NCBI GenBank assembly: GCA_017463255.1
Contig: JAFTPP010000032.1
Coordinates: 310,001-374,000 of the forward strand
Direction of reading: 5' to 3'
DNA length: 64,000 nucleotides
Origin: Lachnospiraceae bacterium
GTDB taxonomy: Bacteria; Bacillota; Clostridia; Lachnospirales; Lachnospiraceae
Below, piece after piece: positions 43,386 through 53,193 of this stretch (its first letter is position 1; the number at the start of each line of letters is the position of its first letter). Position numbers and translations under genes: made by a program. Below the pieces are notes generated by a model. That model worked only from the letters and a program-made list of their open reading frames with translations. It was not told where the DNA came from and made no database searches.

Positions 43386-44876
43386 TTATGCCTCATTATA
43401 GATTTTTAAAAATATCTCTTTTTTAGCTATGTAAATATCAGATTTATCATTTTTACTTACGCAAAGCATATCTCCTGCTTTTCCGTACATATACGTTTCA
43501 TAATTCCAACGGGTAAATACCTTGGTGTATTTTTCAAGAGGTCTTGCCAATATGACAGAACCATTCAACGCTTTGCACGGGCGCACATAATCCATAATCT
43601 CATATGGCTGATTTTCTGCTAAATTGATTACAGACGGTGCATATTCAAAACTCTTATCATAGATACCCTCTGCCCATTCATATTTACTCTCAAATACCTT
43701 AGACTCAATGGGATACACTTCACCATTATATCCAATCATAATATAAGTATCATCATTACAGGTAACAAACACATCGCCTTCTAAGGTTCTTACCTTACAT
43801 TCCGTACCGGGCTTAAATACATCGGTTAATCTAACACAACCGTACAAAATATCTTTCTTAACATATTCCTTAAAAATCGTCTTATCCATGATATGGTCAT
43901 GATAATGAATAACATCATAACCATTATAATACTCTTCCATACGGCTAAACAAATAAGATTCAATGCTACGCATTTCAAACTTACTTAAAAACTCATCTCC
44001 ACAGATAAAACCGCCGGCCTTATCAATATGCCCGCCACCATTACCGATTCCATCTGTTATAAAGTTTGCAAGTTCATTGGCAGCAACTTCCGGCGTACAG
44101 CTTCTTACTGATAATTTATATCCTGCCGGATATTCACAAAAGACAATGCAAACATCCACACAATCAACCTGTAATGCCAAATCACCAATTAATCCAAGAA
44201 TATTCGGATCACAAGCCTTAGAATTAATAATTGCAAGACGATGCTTTTCTACATAAGTATGTCTGATAATGGCAATACCTGCTGTTTCAAAATCAGAAAT
44301 ACTAAGATTTGCATACTTTAATCTGCTAATTAAGCCTTTATCAAACCGTAAAAAGTCCATCATATCCCTGTCATACGGATGACTGATTTCAGAAAACTGA
44401 TTACTGTCCATATATAATCCGTAATACAAAGCCGTAGCAACCCTGATATCAGCATTCACATCATAATTTGCATCTTTTAAAAGAGCATAGCACACCGTCG
44501 CACAGCTTACCAAATGACTTCGGATTTCACACATATCATCTGACAGTTTTCCGGTATTATGATGATCTATCACCGCAACATTCTGTGCGTCAAACAGTTG
44601 TACATTACCTTCACCATACTGACAATCAACTGTAATCAATAACTCCGGATTCCCTGCATCTTTAACATACTGAAGCGGAATATCTAACTCATCAACTAAT
44701 AAAAGAATATTACTCTTGTTGATTTTATTTTTACCGCCGTAAATCAGTTTTACTTTTTTATCTTTTGATAAAAAGTAACGATATAAGGCATATCCTGAGC
44801 CTACAGCATCCGCATCCGGATTATCGTGTATCTGTATTACAATTTCATTGAATCTCTCTAAATGAGTTAATTTCAT
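43386..44876 (-). CDS. DHH-family phosphoesterase with an extra C-terminal domain
   Basis: 496 residues. Metal-binding DHH part: HDNPDADAVGSG (17-28), TVDCQYGE (82-89) and IDHHNTG (103-109); DHHA1 part with GNGGGHIDKAGG. Members (NrnA/GdpP-like) cleave short oligonucleotides or cyclic dinucleotides. NrnA is about 320 residues, so the last 160 residues, predicted all-beta and not recognised, are an addition. The ATG shares one base with the stop of the GH113-like gene (TAATG), so expression is coupled, an odd pairing of nucleotide and sugar genes. Confidence 0.85.
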   Translation of the reverse strand: MKLTHLERFNEIVIQIHDNPDADAVGSGYALYRYFLSKDKKVKLIYGGKNKINKSNILLLVDELDIPLQYVKDAGNPELLITVDCQYGEGNVQLFDAQNVAVIDHHNTGKLSDDMCEIRSHLVSCATVCYALLKDANYDVNADIRVATALYYGLYMDSNQFSEISHPYDRDMMDFLRFDKGLISRLKYANLSISDFETAGIAIIRHTYVEKHRLAIINSKACDPNILGLIGDLALQVDCVDVCIVFCEYPAGYKLSVRSCTPEVAANELANFITDGIGNGGGHIDKAGGFICGDEFLSKFEMRSIESYLFSRMEEYYNGYDVIHYHDHIMDKTIFKEYVKKDILYGCVRLTDVFKPGTECKVRTLEGDVFVTCNDDTYIMIGYNGEVYPIESKVFESKYEWAEGIYDKSFEYAPSVINLAENQPYEIMDYVRPCKALNGSVILARPLEKYTKVFTRWNYETYMYGKAGDMLCVSKNDKSDIYIAKKEIFLKIYNEA

Positions 44877-45841
44877 TATTTCTTATACCACTCTTTTAAC
44901 ACTTCTTCTGCTTTTTTCAAATGAATATTAAATCCATTTTCTTGTTGGGCTTCTTCTTTTGTATCATAAATATATGTACTCCAATCCCACCAGAACACAC
45001 CGCCAAACCATGGCTCATGTGCAAAAACAGATAAGCAGGAATCGTAAAAAGCTGCCTGTTCATCTTCATCATGAGGAAGGTCTTTATGAGAAAAATCCCA
45101 AGGCATGGTTGCACAACCATGGGCACTACGGCAACCGATTTCCATAAACACAATGGGTTTATTAAATTTTTGATGAATCTTATACATCTCATCACGAACC
45201 GGCAACCATGCCTGCTTCATCATTTCCGATGTAGCACCGCCTTCTTTTGCTACAGGGAAGTAAGCACTGGTACCCACATAATCTACCGCATCAAACCACT
45301 TCACATCATCCTCGTGACCGTGATTCGTATTATATACTAATTTGCCGGAATACACTTTTCGGATGTCAGCAATTAACTTTCGCCAATGTTTTTCCTTACG
45401 TTCCGTTCCGCACATTTCGCAACCGATACATAACATTTCACATCCGGTTTCCTCTGCAAGCTCTGCATAATAAATCATAAAATCTGAATAACTCTTAAAC
45501 CACTTATCCCAGTAAATGTCATTACCATCAAAGTCTGAATCTGCAAAATTAATATACGCACGCCATACACCGTCTTTACAATTTACCATCGGTTTAAGGC
45601 AAACCTTAATATTATTTTTATGAGCACGCTCTACGGCCGCAATAATATCTCTGTCAGAACTATTTGCTCCAAAATCAAACTCAATCTTGGTACTATGGGC
45701 AGTTTCCTGTTCCAGTACTACAGCCAGACATAACCAGTTAATACCTGTTTGGTATAAAAGTTCCTGAGACTTAATTCCCTCTTTAGACCTAAACATCCCT
45801 CTTTTTGCAGCAAATCCATAAGTAAAACCTTTAAATTCCAT
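44876..45841 (-). CDS. GH113-like glycoside hydrolase (beta-mannanase type)
   Basis: 321 residues with a TIM-barrel layout like GH113 beta-1,4-mannanase. Acid/base Glu142 in CIGCEMCG and nucleophile Glu234 in IVFMEIGCRSA fit the family positions; FGGVFWWDWSTY near the C-terminus lines the site. No signal peptide, so it would act on imported oligosaccharides. Leads a unit with the DHH and acetylesterase genes. The family call is by motif memory; substrate is not proven. AGAGG precedes the ATG. Confidence 0.75.
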   Translation of the reverse strand: MEFKGFTYGFAAKRGMFRSKEGIKSQELLYQTGINWLCLAVVLEQETAHSTKIEFDFGANSSDRDIIAAVERAHKNNIKVCLKPMVNCKDGVWRAYINFADSDFDGNDIYWDKWFKSYSDFMIYYAELAEETGCEMLCIGCEMCGTERKEKHWRKLIADIRKVYSGKLVYNTNHGHEDDVKWFDAVDYVGTSAYFPVAKEGGATSEMMKQAWLPVRDEMYKIHQKFNKPIVFMEIGCRSAHGCATMPWDFSHKDLPHDEDEQAAFYDSCLSVFAHEPWFGGVFWWDWSTYIYDTKEEAQQENGFNIHLKKAEEVLKEWYKK

Positions 45842-45959
45842 ATATGTAACCTCTCACTTTCCAAAATACAACTGCATACTATTTTTAGTTTAACCTCAAA
45901 AAACAAATATATCAATGTAATATTTTTTCAATGATTTGTAATATTTTGTCCTAAAAAAA

Positions 45960-45981
45960 GGTATGCCATCGCTGACATACC
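45960..45981 (-). terminator. Terminator of the sodium:alanine symporter gene
   Basis: Minus strand stem GGTATGTCA / TGGCATACC (one G-U pair), four-base loop, followed by TTTTTTT. Confidence 0.8.
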
Positions 45982-45987
45982 CTTCTT

Positions 45988-47409
45988 TTAATTCCAAAAT
46001 TCAGTTTTTCCTTGAAGACCGATAGTTGAAGCCTTAAATTCCGGATTTTTACCTTCTTTACGCTGTTTCAAATAATCTTTTAAAGCAGCAAGCGCAGGTC
46101 GGCTTAAGATTACAATAACGGGTAAGTTAATAACAGCCATAATTCCCATCAAAACATCTGACAAATTCCAAACCAATCCAAAGTCTAACTGTGCTCCCAC
46201 AAAAATAACCGCACAGGCAAACATATAAAATATTCTTAATCTCTTTTTAGCAACGGTCCGTTTTGCAATATAGTTAATACATCCCTCACAATAAAACAGA
46301 TTCCCAATCAAAGTAGTAAATGCAAATAACAATAAAGATACCGTAATAAAATAGAAACCAAATCTTCCAAAGTTTGACGAAAGTGCTGTTTGTACAAACG
46401 GAGCTCCGGTCAAAGATTCAGACGGTTCAATACCGCTGCTTAAACACATCATAGCAGTTGCAGTACATACTAAAAGAGTATCAATAAATACACTAAGCAT
46501 CTGCACTAAGCCTTGTTTTACCGGATGTGATACGTCTGCGGCAGCTGCCGCATTTGGTGCTGAACCAACACCGGCTTCATTGGAATACAATCCTCTCTTA
46601 ATTCCCTGCATTAACGCAGAACCGGCAAAACCACCAAAAATTGCTTTCATATCAAATGCTGATTGAAAAATATTCTTTATTACTCCCGGGAGCGTTCCCA
46701 TATTTATCACCATAACAACGAGAGCCATTAAAATGTAAACAACACCCATAATCGGTACTAATACACTTGTAACCTTTACAATCCGCTTTCCGCCACCAAA
46801 TACACAGAAACCTACCAAAACTGCCAGTATACCGCCACAAATATACGGAACATAAGAAGTATCCGGATTGCCATAAAAACTGTACTCTGACAAACTGGTA
46901 ACCAGATTATAAGAGCAAAGCATATTAAATCCGATTGCATATGTTGCAATTAAAGCGATAGCAAAAATAATACCTAACCATCTTTTGTGAAGTGCTGCTT
47001 CAATATAATAAGCAGGTCCACCATAGCTTCCGCCATTTTCGTCACGTTTCTTAAAAATCTGAGCCAAGGTACTTTCAACAAATGCTGAAGCCCCACCAAC
47101 AAGTGCAATCGCCCACATCCAGAAAACCGCGCCATATCCACCGATGGCAATTGCATTTGCAACACCCACAATGTTCCCTGTTCCTACGCGGCTTGCTGTA
47201 GATACCATTAAAGCTTCAAAAGCCGAAACGGACTTCTTGTCTCCTTTTTTCTCAGAAACCACCTTTATTGCCTCGGGTAACAAACGTAACTGAACAAACT
47301 TTGTACGAAGAGTAAAATACAAACCTACCGCCAGTAATAAAATAATCAGCAGATAGCTATACATAAAATTACTTATTTCTGATATCACTTTTGAAATTAA
47401 GTCATACAT
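45988..47409 (-). CDS. Sodium:alanine symporter (AGCS family)
   Basis: 473 residues, about eleven membrane helices. Family signature SRVGTGNIVGVANAIAIGG (about 53-71) and FVESTLAQIFKKRDENG, GIKRGLYSNEAGVGSAPNAAAAA in the middle. Takes up alanine or glycine with sodium, so it would draw on the gradient made by Rnf or the decarboxylase (inference). Single-gene unit: AGAGG before the ATG, terminator after. Confidence 0.95.
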   Translation of the reverse strand: MYDLISKVISEISNFMYSYLLIILLLAVGLYFTLRTKFVQLRLLPEAIKVVSEKKGDKKSVSAFEALMVSTASRVGTGNIVGVANAIAIGGYGAVFWMWAIALVGGASAFVESTLAQIFKKRDENGGSYGGPAYYIEAALHKRWLGIIFAIALIATYAIGFNMLCSYNLVTSLSEYSFYGNPDTSYVPYICGGILAVLVGFCVFGGGKRIVKVTSVLVPIMGVVYILMALVVMVINMGTLPGVIKNIFQSAFDMKAIFGGFAGSALMQGIKRGLYSNEAGVGSAPNAAAAADVSHPVKQGLVQMLSVFIDTLLVCTATAMMCLSSGIEPSESLTGAPFVQTALSSNFGRFGFYFITVSLLLFAFTTLIGNLFYCEGCINYIAKRTVAKKRLRIFYMFACAVIFVGAQLDFGLVWNLSDVLMGIMAVINLPVIVILSRPALAALKDYLKQRKEGKNPEFKASTIGLQGKTEFWN

Positions 47410-47512
47410 TTAAATTTTTCCTCTCTTTAAAAACCTATCATGTCCATGATATCATAACCATCTTTGAAAAGACATAACATAGGAATCAGTAAAGAAATTA
47501 ATTTGAAACTCA

Positions 47513-47716
47513 TTAATAGGTCCCACATGCAGGATAGAAGCTTCTATTATTATATAGATACTCGCAGATATCAACCATTAATTCAGTCACTGTTTCATAG
47601 CTCCTATCTTGTGCTATTCTCTGAAACTCTGCATTAAAAATCCAATTAATCAAATCATATTTGTCTTTAAATAGTTCATTTTCATAATATATTATCTTTT
47701 TTTTTCCTCGATTCAA
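47513..47716 (-). CDS. Small hypothetical protein, start uncertain
   Basis: A 67-codon frame beginning MNRGKKKIIYYENELF, mixed helical composition, no family recognised. Its only in-frame start is TTG at 47716 without a ribosome site. An ATG at 47720 lies one base out of frame; it would join this ORF if the run of nine A (minus strand) just downstream had eight. So it may be a real gene with a frameshift or variable tract, or noise. It is not near any related gene. Confidence 0.3.
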   Translation of the reverse strand: MNRGKKKIIYYENELFKDKYDLINWIFNAEFQRIAQDRSYETVTELMVDICEYLYNNRSFYPACGTY

Positions 47717-47752
47717 TCATAGTTACAACGACCAGCCTTATCAAATAAAAAA

Positions 47753-47788
47753 GACGAAACTCATCCACTCTTGCAGATAAGTCTCGTC
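47753..47788 (-). terminator. Terminator-like hairpin downstream of the clostripain-like gene
   Basis: Minus strand stem GACGAGACT / AGTTTCGTC (one G-U pair), 18-base loop, followed by TTTTTTAT. It lies about 195 bases beyond the stop of the gene. Confidence 0.6.
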
Positions 47789-47983
47789 ATTTCAGGTTAA
47801 ACCAGGAACTAATTTCCATGATGTTGATTCTAACCACACATTACTGTGCCGACTACTCCCCTATTTGTTATAGGGTAACATTTTATTTGTTTTTTCACAA
47901 TAAGATTCAGGCTCAAACTATTGGACACTTTTGCATTTTTGTCCAATTTTACAAAATAACACCAATATCATTTTTCACTTTGA

Positions 47984-50176
47984 TTATTTCAAAGGAATCA
48001 ATTCTGAATAAGAATAATTACCTTGTAAATCTTTGATTCTAAACATACACACATAGTTTTCCGGATTGTCTAACGGCCGCATCTCTAAGTGATAATCATT
48101 CGTAAGCTCCTGTTCAAATCCTAACATCCAACCGGAATTTTCCCAACTATAGAAATTAAGCATTTCACCGTTCTCACCTCTTGTGAAATAGCTTCCCCTT
48201 GATACTACACTTAGTGTAGTAAAATCATCTAACTCCAACAATTGTTTACTTGGACTGATTTCCTCCTCGTCAGATAAAGGAACTGCAGATCTTATAATAC
48301 CATCAGGGTACTCATCATTAACCACAATTTGCAGCTCAGCAGCCTCCATTTCCCAAAGAGATAAATCATCAACACTATAATTTCCAAGAATTACATTACT
48401 AATGTAACGCTCTTCCTCTTCCGTACTGTCTTCTTCAATGAGAATGAATGGAATACTCGAATAACTTGCTTCTGTTTCGTCATATAAATATAACGCTTTA
48501 TTGCCATAATATCCGTGTAAAACGCCATTTTCATCAACAGTTACATCTTGTCCAAAATGAATGAACATATAGATTTCTTCTGCACGCTCATCGTTTTCTT
48601 CTGTAATAAAACCTGCATCCTTCGCTTTTGCAAGAATGAAGAAATCAGCGTCGGCATAATTATTCTGTTGTTCTTCCGTTAACTGTAATGATAAATCACT
48701 GGTATCCACTCCTGATCCATCCGTTGACTCTATAGTTTCAGCTCCTGTAACGGCATTCTTAAAGTTCCAATCACTAAAAAGAGTATCCCCATTCTGTATC
48801 GTATAGAATTTCTTTAAAAATCCCACATAATCAGAAGAAAAATCAATATATTCCTGGAATGCCACACATGCATCCGCATAATCAGAACCTGATGCATAAG
48901 GATAACAAATCGAAATACCATAAGCATTTTTCATATTTGTTTTTGAATATACTACCATATCCTGTAACGCCTCAATAACATCAACTGCCGACTCCGTATT
49001 TCCCGATATTAATTTAAGCAAATGCATTGCATCTACCATACCATAATCAAAGGATGTGGCATACACACCAAAAGCTCTTGTTTTTTCACGTCCGCGGACC
49101 ATATTAGGATATGTATCAATATTTAATCCATCATCAAGTTCCGCAAAACATTTATTCAGCGCTGACTCAACAATACCATATTGTTTTAAATCAATACAAG
49201 ATAATGTTAAGTCGCAATAATATCTTGGAGATATGTCAAAAATAAATTCCCCATATTCCATATAGGTATCCACTATCTCCTTACCCATCTCCTCACCGGT
49301 TAATGGTTTTTCAGAAGTAATAGAAAGAAAATCATAATTCCATCCCCATCCCGGCTCTGTTTCCTGGGACGCAATCATATAATTAGCATATGGCTCTAAT
49401 AAATCAGCAAATTCTAAAGAATTCATCAAACACGCATCAAACCCAACCCATTCAAGGCGCTTATTCCGTTGTCCCACAGAATCTTCGAATGCTATCTTCA
49501 TCTCATCAATTGTTAATATATCCATATAGTTCTCATCAACACCAAATCCGTATACAGGACCTGCACCATGATTCCATAAAATAAGGCTATAGCTTTCGGA
49601 CTCAAAATTATCATAACAATAGTTAATGAAATTACTTAAAGTATCCGCCTCTCCCATATTATCAAGGCTTGTTGTATAAATCACCTCAAACTCATGAGCA
49701 TCATTCAGCAATAAAATAGAATTCTCATAATCCGGTATCCCATTCATTTGCCATTCTGAAGCACCACCTGTATAAACAACAATATTATTATGTTCTGTAT
49801 CCACTCCTGCATCCATTATTTCTTCCAAATCTGCACTGGCGCTTCCATAATAGGATTCCAAATCAGAACCAACCATATAAATCATAATTGTCTGCGCATC
49901 CATCTCATCCGGTTCCATAGGTACGTCCGGTTCTACCGGCACATCCGGTTCTACCGGCTCTATCTCAGTATCCCAAGAAGGATTGGGTTGTTCAGGCTCT
50001 GTATCATCATCGTCATCATCTATATCTTCATTTTCGTTTTTGGCATACTCATCATCGTATGAATCTACTATTTCATTTAAACTGACTAATGGTGTTATGT
50101 AAGCACATCCATTTAACATAGTCATTACTATTACCAAACTAATGATTCTGGAAAGTAATCTCTTCACATTTTTCAT
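47984..50176 (-). CDS. Clostripain-family (C11) cysteine peptidase lipoprotein
   Basis: 730 residues from the ATG at 50176 (AAGGAG ten bases upstream). Lipoprotein signal ending MLNGC. A low-complexity linker follows, with a run of Asp and proline-rich VEPDVP repeats, then the C11 domain: TIMIYMVGSDLES, catalytic His203 in LWNHGAG and Cys249 in GFDACLMNS. C11 enzymes cut after Arg, self-activate and are secreted or surface-bound. The last 250 residues are a beta-rich domain I do not recognise. It follows the response regulator gene by 56 bases and is likely in the same unit. Confidence 0.9.
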   Translation of the reverse strand: MKNVKRLLSRIISLVIVMTMLNGCAYITPLVSLNEIVDSYDDEYAKNENEDIDDDDDDTEPEQPNPSWDTEIEPVEPDVPVEPDVPMEPDEMDAQTIMIYMVGSDLESYYGSASADLEEIMDAGVDTEHNNIVVYTGGASEWQMNGIPDYENSILLLNDAHEFEVIYTTSLDNMGEADTLSNFINYCYDNFESESYSLILWNHGAGPVYGFGVDENYMDILTIDEMKIAFEDSVGQRNKRLEWVGFDACLMNSLEFADLLEPYANYMIASQETEPGWGWNYDFLSITSEKPLTGEEMGKEIVDTYMEYGEFIFDISPRYYCDLTLSCIDLKQYGIVESALNKCFAELDDGLNIDTYPNMVRGREKTRAFGVYATSFDYGMVDAMHLLKLISGNTESAVDVIEALQDMVVYSKTNMKNAYGISICYPYASGSDYADACVAFQEYIDFSSDYVGFLKKFYTIQNGDTLFSDWNFKNAVTGAETIESTDGSGVDTSDLSLQLTEEQQNNYADADFFILAKAKDAGFITEENDERAEEIYMFIHFGQDVTVDENGVLHGYYGNKALYLYDETEASYSSIPFILIEEDSTEEEERYISNVILGNYSVDDLSLWEMEAAELQIVVNDEYPDGIIRSAVPLSDEEEISPSKQLLELDDFTTLSVVSRGSYFTRGENGEMLNFYSWENSGWMLGFEQELTNDYHLEMRPLDNPENYVCMFRIKDLQGNYSYSELIPLK

Positions 50177-50232
50177 AATAACAAGTCTCCTTATCCAAAG
50201 TATTATCATTGTAATAGCAATATATCATAGAA

Positions 50233-50883
50233 CTACATTTTTTTCAAATAGAAAATAGCAAGTTGTGTTCTGTCACGTAACTGCAGTTTTTCCAAGATGG
50301 TACTAATATAATTACGAACCGTTCCCTCGCTAAGATAAAGATTGGCAGCAATTTCTTTATTATTAAGACCTAATGATACCTGCTCCATCACTTCAATCTC
50401 TTTTTTGGTAAGGTCAAATTCACGTTCAAACATATCATGACTGTTTTCTTGAGTTTTTTGTACATCACTTGTCCCCATCAGATTAGGTAACTTTGAAACA
50501 ATCTGACCGCCAAATACACTCTGCCCGCTATACGCTGCTTTTATTGCAGGAATAATACTTTCAAAATCCTGTTTTAACAGATATCCTCTCGCACCTAAAT
50601 GCAAAGCCTTTATAATATATTCATCATCCGAAAAAGTAGTTAAAAATAAAACATTGGCTTTTTTATCATAATTAAATATAACTTCCGCTGCATCTAATCC
50701 ATTCATTACATCCATCCGGATATCCATAAGTAACACATCGGGTTTTAGCTCTTCATACAGCTTAATTGCTTCTTTACCGTTATTTCCTATCCCTACCACC
50801 TGTATCTTTTCATCGCTTTCCAATATTGTTTTAAGCGACATCGTTACAAACACATCATCATCTACAACCAAAACTCTCATCAT
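50233..50883 (-). CDS. NarL/LuxR-type response regulator
   Basis: 216 residues. Receiver domain with the acidic pocket VVDDD (6-10) and phosphoacceptor Asp54 in LLMDIRMDVMNG; C-terminal LuxR-type HTH (about 150-210) with LTKKEIEVMEQVSLGLNNKEIAANLYLSEGTVRNYIS. Its ATG overlaps the kinase stop by one base (TAATG). Likely controls the ABC exporter operon through the palindrome at 55399-55410 (inference). Confidence 0.95.
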   Translation of the reverse strand: MMRVLVVDDDVFVTMSLKTILESDEKIQVVGIGNNGKEAIKLYEELKPDVLLMDIRMDVMNGLDAAEVIFNYDKKANVLFLTTFSDDEYIIKALHLGARGYLLKQDFESIIPAIKAAYSGQSVFGGQIVSKLPNLMGTSDVQKTQENSHDMFEREFDLTKKEIEVMEQVSLGLNNKEIAANLYLSEGTVRNYISTILEKLQLRDRTQLAIFYLKKM

Positions 50884-51992
50884 TAACCTCTCTGCTTCTT
50901 AGGAATGGATATAAATATCTTAAATCCATTTTCACCGGAAAATCTTACATTTCCCTGAAATGCATTCACTCTTTCCCTGATATTTTCAAGACCAATTCCA
51001 TGCTTACCGGAAACATCATCCATCGCTTTTATCGCTTCTTTGCTCTTTGAACCATTATCCTCAATCAGTATTTGATATAACGCAGGATGTTCTCTCATAA
51101 CAATAATAACCCTGGTACTGTCACTGTGTTTGATTGTATTGGTAAGAGACTCCTTTATAATTGCAACAAGACAATACTTTAATTCTTTGGAAAGATAGGG
51201 ACTCATATCATAATCTATTTCTATTTTCAGATTATCATATTGCTTCACCATATCCTTTACCATGTATTCCAAATCGACAGAATCATCTTTTAAGTCATGC
51301 ACACTTTCCCTAATATTATTCATGGCTGTATCAAGGGTGATTTTTAAATCGTTCAAAGGTGCCTTCATTTTCTCTTCCTTGTTAATTGCTAAAATAGCTC
51401 CTAGCTGTAAGATTGACCTTGATAACATATGCCCCACATGGTCATGAATCTCCCTTGCAATTCGATTTCTCTCTGCAAGAGTCGCAGCATGGATTTCTGT
51501 ATCCTGCTTTATTACCAGCTCTTCATGACTTTTCTTATTCTTTTGTAAAAGAAAAGATTCTTCATCTTGCAGATTATGTACTTTTTCTGATAAATCGTAG
51601 GCTTTCTTAGCTTTTATTCCCCAAGCAATTCCGATAACCATAAAAATCAAGACACCGTATATTTCTTTAGACAATATACGATATTCAAATTTTTCCACAT
51701 AAGTAAGAACTGCCAGTAGAAACTGCATCGGAATAACCGGATAAATACCGCTTAATACACATTCATACACAAGTAGCGGATAAAACGCGGTAAGCTTTGG
51801 GACAAAGAAACTGACAATCAAAAATACAACACAAATAAACAACACTGTTTTCTTTTGCCTTACATACATTATCATCGCTTCTGTAATAATAACAGCAAGA
51901 ATCAGGCAGACCATTACATAGTCTACCTGATTCTTCACAATCAACAATATTGAAATTGCAAAAAGTAACAATCTGTCACAAAGGGTGCTCAT
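50883..51992 (-). CDS. Sensor histidine kinase of the HisKA_3/NarX-DesK class
   Basis: 369 residues: five or six membrane helices (about 5-125) with little extracellular sequence, a coiled coil (about 130-170), His183 in RIAREIHDHVGHML, and a GHKL ATPase with IIKESLTNTIKHS (N box) and GKHGIGLENIRERV (G box). Such kinases sense membrane stress or antimicrobials, often through the partner ABC transporter. Lies 4 bases after the second permease gene. Confidence 0.93.
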   Translation of the reverse strand: MSTLCDRLLLFAISILLIVKNQVDYVMVCLILAVIITEAMIMYVRQKKTVLFICVVFLIVSFFVPKLTAFYPLLVYECVLSGIYPVIPMQFLLAVLTYVEKFEYRILSKEIYGVLIFMVIGIAWGIKAKKAYDLSEKVHNLQDEESFLLQKNKKSHEELVIKQDTEIHAATLAERNRIAREIHDHVGHMLSRSILQLGAILAINKEEKMKAPLNDLKITLDTAMNNIRESVHDLKDDSVDLEYMVKDMVKQYDNLKIEIDYDMSPYLSKELKYCLVAIIKESLTNTIKHSDSTRVIIVMREHPALYQILIEDNGSKSKEAIKAMDDVSGKHGIGLENIRERVNAFQGNVRFSGENGFKIFISIPKKQRG

Positions 51993-51996
51993 TTAC

Positions 51997-53193
51997 CTAA
52001 GCTTCCTCTCTCTTATATCTTAAAACCGCCAGACCTATACAGAAGAATGCCAAAGCATACAAAACCAATATACCGCAATTCTTCATAAACGCTTCCATAT
52101 TCAAGTCTGAGAATTTCTCCACTCCTACTATAACATCATTTGCCTTAATATACCAATATGTTGGTGTTAATCTTGCAATATTTTTTATGGTCGAGCCAAG
52201 AAACTCCAATGGTACAAATACGCCCCCAAGGAATGAAAAACCAAGAGAAACAACATTGGCAAATCCACCCATAACATCTGATTTAGAAAATACAAATCCG
52301 GCAAAATAAGTAATTCCAAGACAAACCAGTAAGAAACACAAAGTAAGTATCAGATAACATACAAAAGCTGTCATTGAAATGGTACTTCCATATAAAACAT
52401 AGGCAAGAATATTAAAAATACCCATAATCACAGCCCCAAAAGTTACAATTCCCAAAAACATCTGTACACCGTAACTCTTAAAACTCTGAGCGGAAACATT
52501 GATACGCATCTTAACATCTTTTTTTCCGAATGTAATCAGTATGGGCCCCATACCGGTAATTACAATAGCAAGGAAAATATACGGAATGTATTGATAAAAA
52601 TAATAGTACATCGGCTTATCATCTGATATAGTACTTGTAGCCATTGGATTTCCGGTAATTCCGCTATTATTAATATCTGCAACAAGCTGTACGTCTACAC
52701 TATTCTTAAGTGTATCCAAAGTTTTCTTAATTGCAGTTTCCATATCATTGTCTGCCACAATGTAAGACTTTAATGTTTTCATATAATTTTCAATGTACAT
52801 ATCCATATAGTATCCAACAGAAGTATTCGTAACTTTATAGTTCATTAACTCCATATCTTTACCGGATGCAACAGCCTCTTCAAAGCCTTCCGGAACTATC
52901 ACGGCATAATAAATATCACGATAATAAAGAGCAACACGGATTGCTTCTTCATTGTCCGCAACTTCCACATAAGTATTTTTTACGGAAAGATAGTCCTTGA
53001 TTGCTTCACCAAGTGCACTCCCATCCCTGTTAAATACCGTAAAGCTTATTTCTTCATCTTTATATAATTCTTTTTCTGACTCTTTTCCCTGAGAAGTAGC
53101 CATAATAGCCACAATCATAAATACTACAAAGTAGATAATAACGGAAGGATAATTTTTCAATGCTATTTTAAGAAACGCTTTATAAGTTTGCAT
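51997..53193 (-). CDS. ABC-2 type permease (second subunit)
   Basis: 398 residues: first helix (about 15-35), a large extracellular domain (about 40-205) and five more helices. ABC-2 layout with the closing GVFVPLEFLGSTIKNIARLTPTYWYIKA motif. Starts inside the end of the first permease gene (14-base overlap), so the two are coupled and likely form a heterodimer. Exports an unknown substrate. Confidence 0.88.
   Translation of the reverse strand: MQTYKAFLKIALKNYPSVIIYFVVFMIVAIMATSQGKESEKELYKDEEISFTVFNRDGSALGEAIKDYLSVKNTYVEVADNEEAIRVALYYRDIYYAVIVPEGFEEAVASGKDMELMNYKVTNTSVGYYMDMYIENYMKTLKSYIVADNDMETAIKKTLDTLKNSVDVQLVADINNSGITGNPMATSTISDDKPMYYYFYQYIPYIFLAIVITGMGPILITFGKKDVKMRINVSAQSFKSYGVQMFLGIVTFGAVIMGIFNILAYVLYGSTISMTAFVCYLILTLCFLLVCLGITYFAGFVFSKSDVMGGFANVVSLGFSFLGGVFVPLEFLGSTIKNIARLTPTYWYIKANDVIVGVEKFSDLNMEAFMKNCGILVLYALAFFCIGLAVLRYKREEA

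Larger units (their letters stand above)
47410..47983. other. 574-base region with one doubtful small ORF and hairpins
   Basis: Between the symporter and the clostripain-like gene. It holds a doubtful 67-codon ORF at 47513-47716, a terminator-like hairpin at 47753-47788 and a weaker eight-base-pair hairpin (ATTGGACA / TGTCCAAT) at 47920-47947. No RNA gene or repeat family recognised in the rest. Confidence 0.5.

Noticed and set aside
47818-48036. 72-codon plus-strand ORF near the clostripain-like gene
   Set aside because: Overlaps the C11 gene end, no ribosome site, no homology; likely chance in AT-rich spacer.
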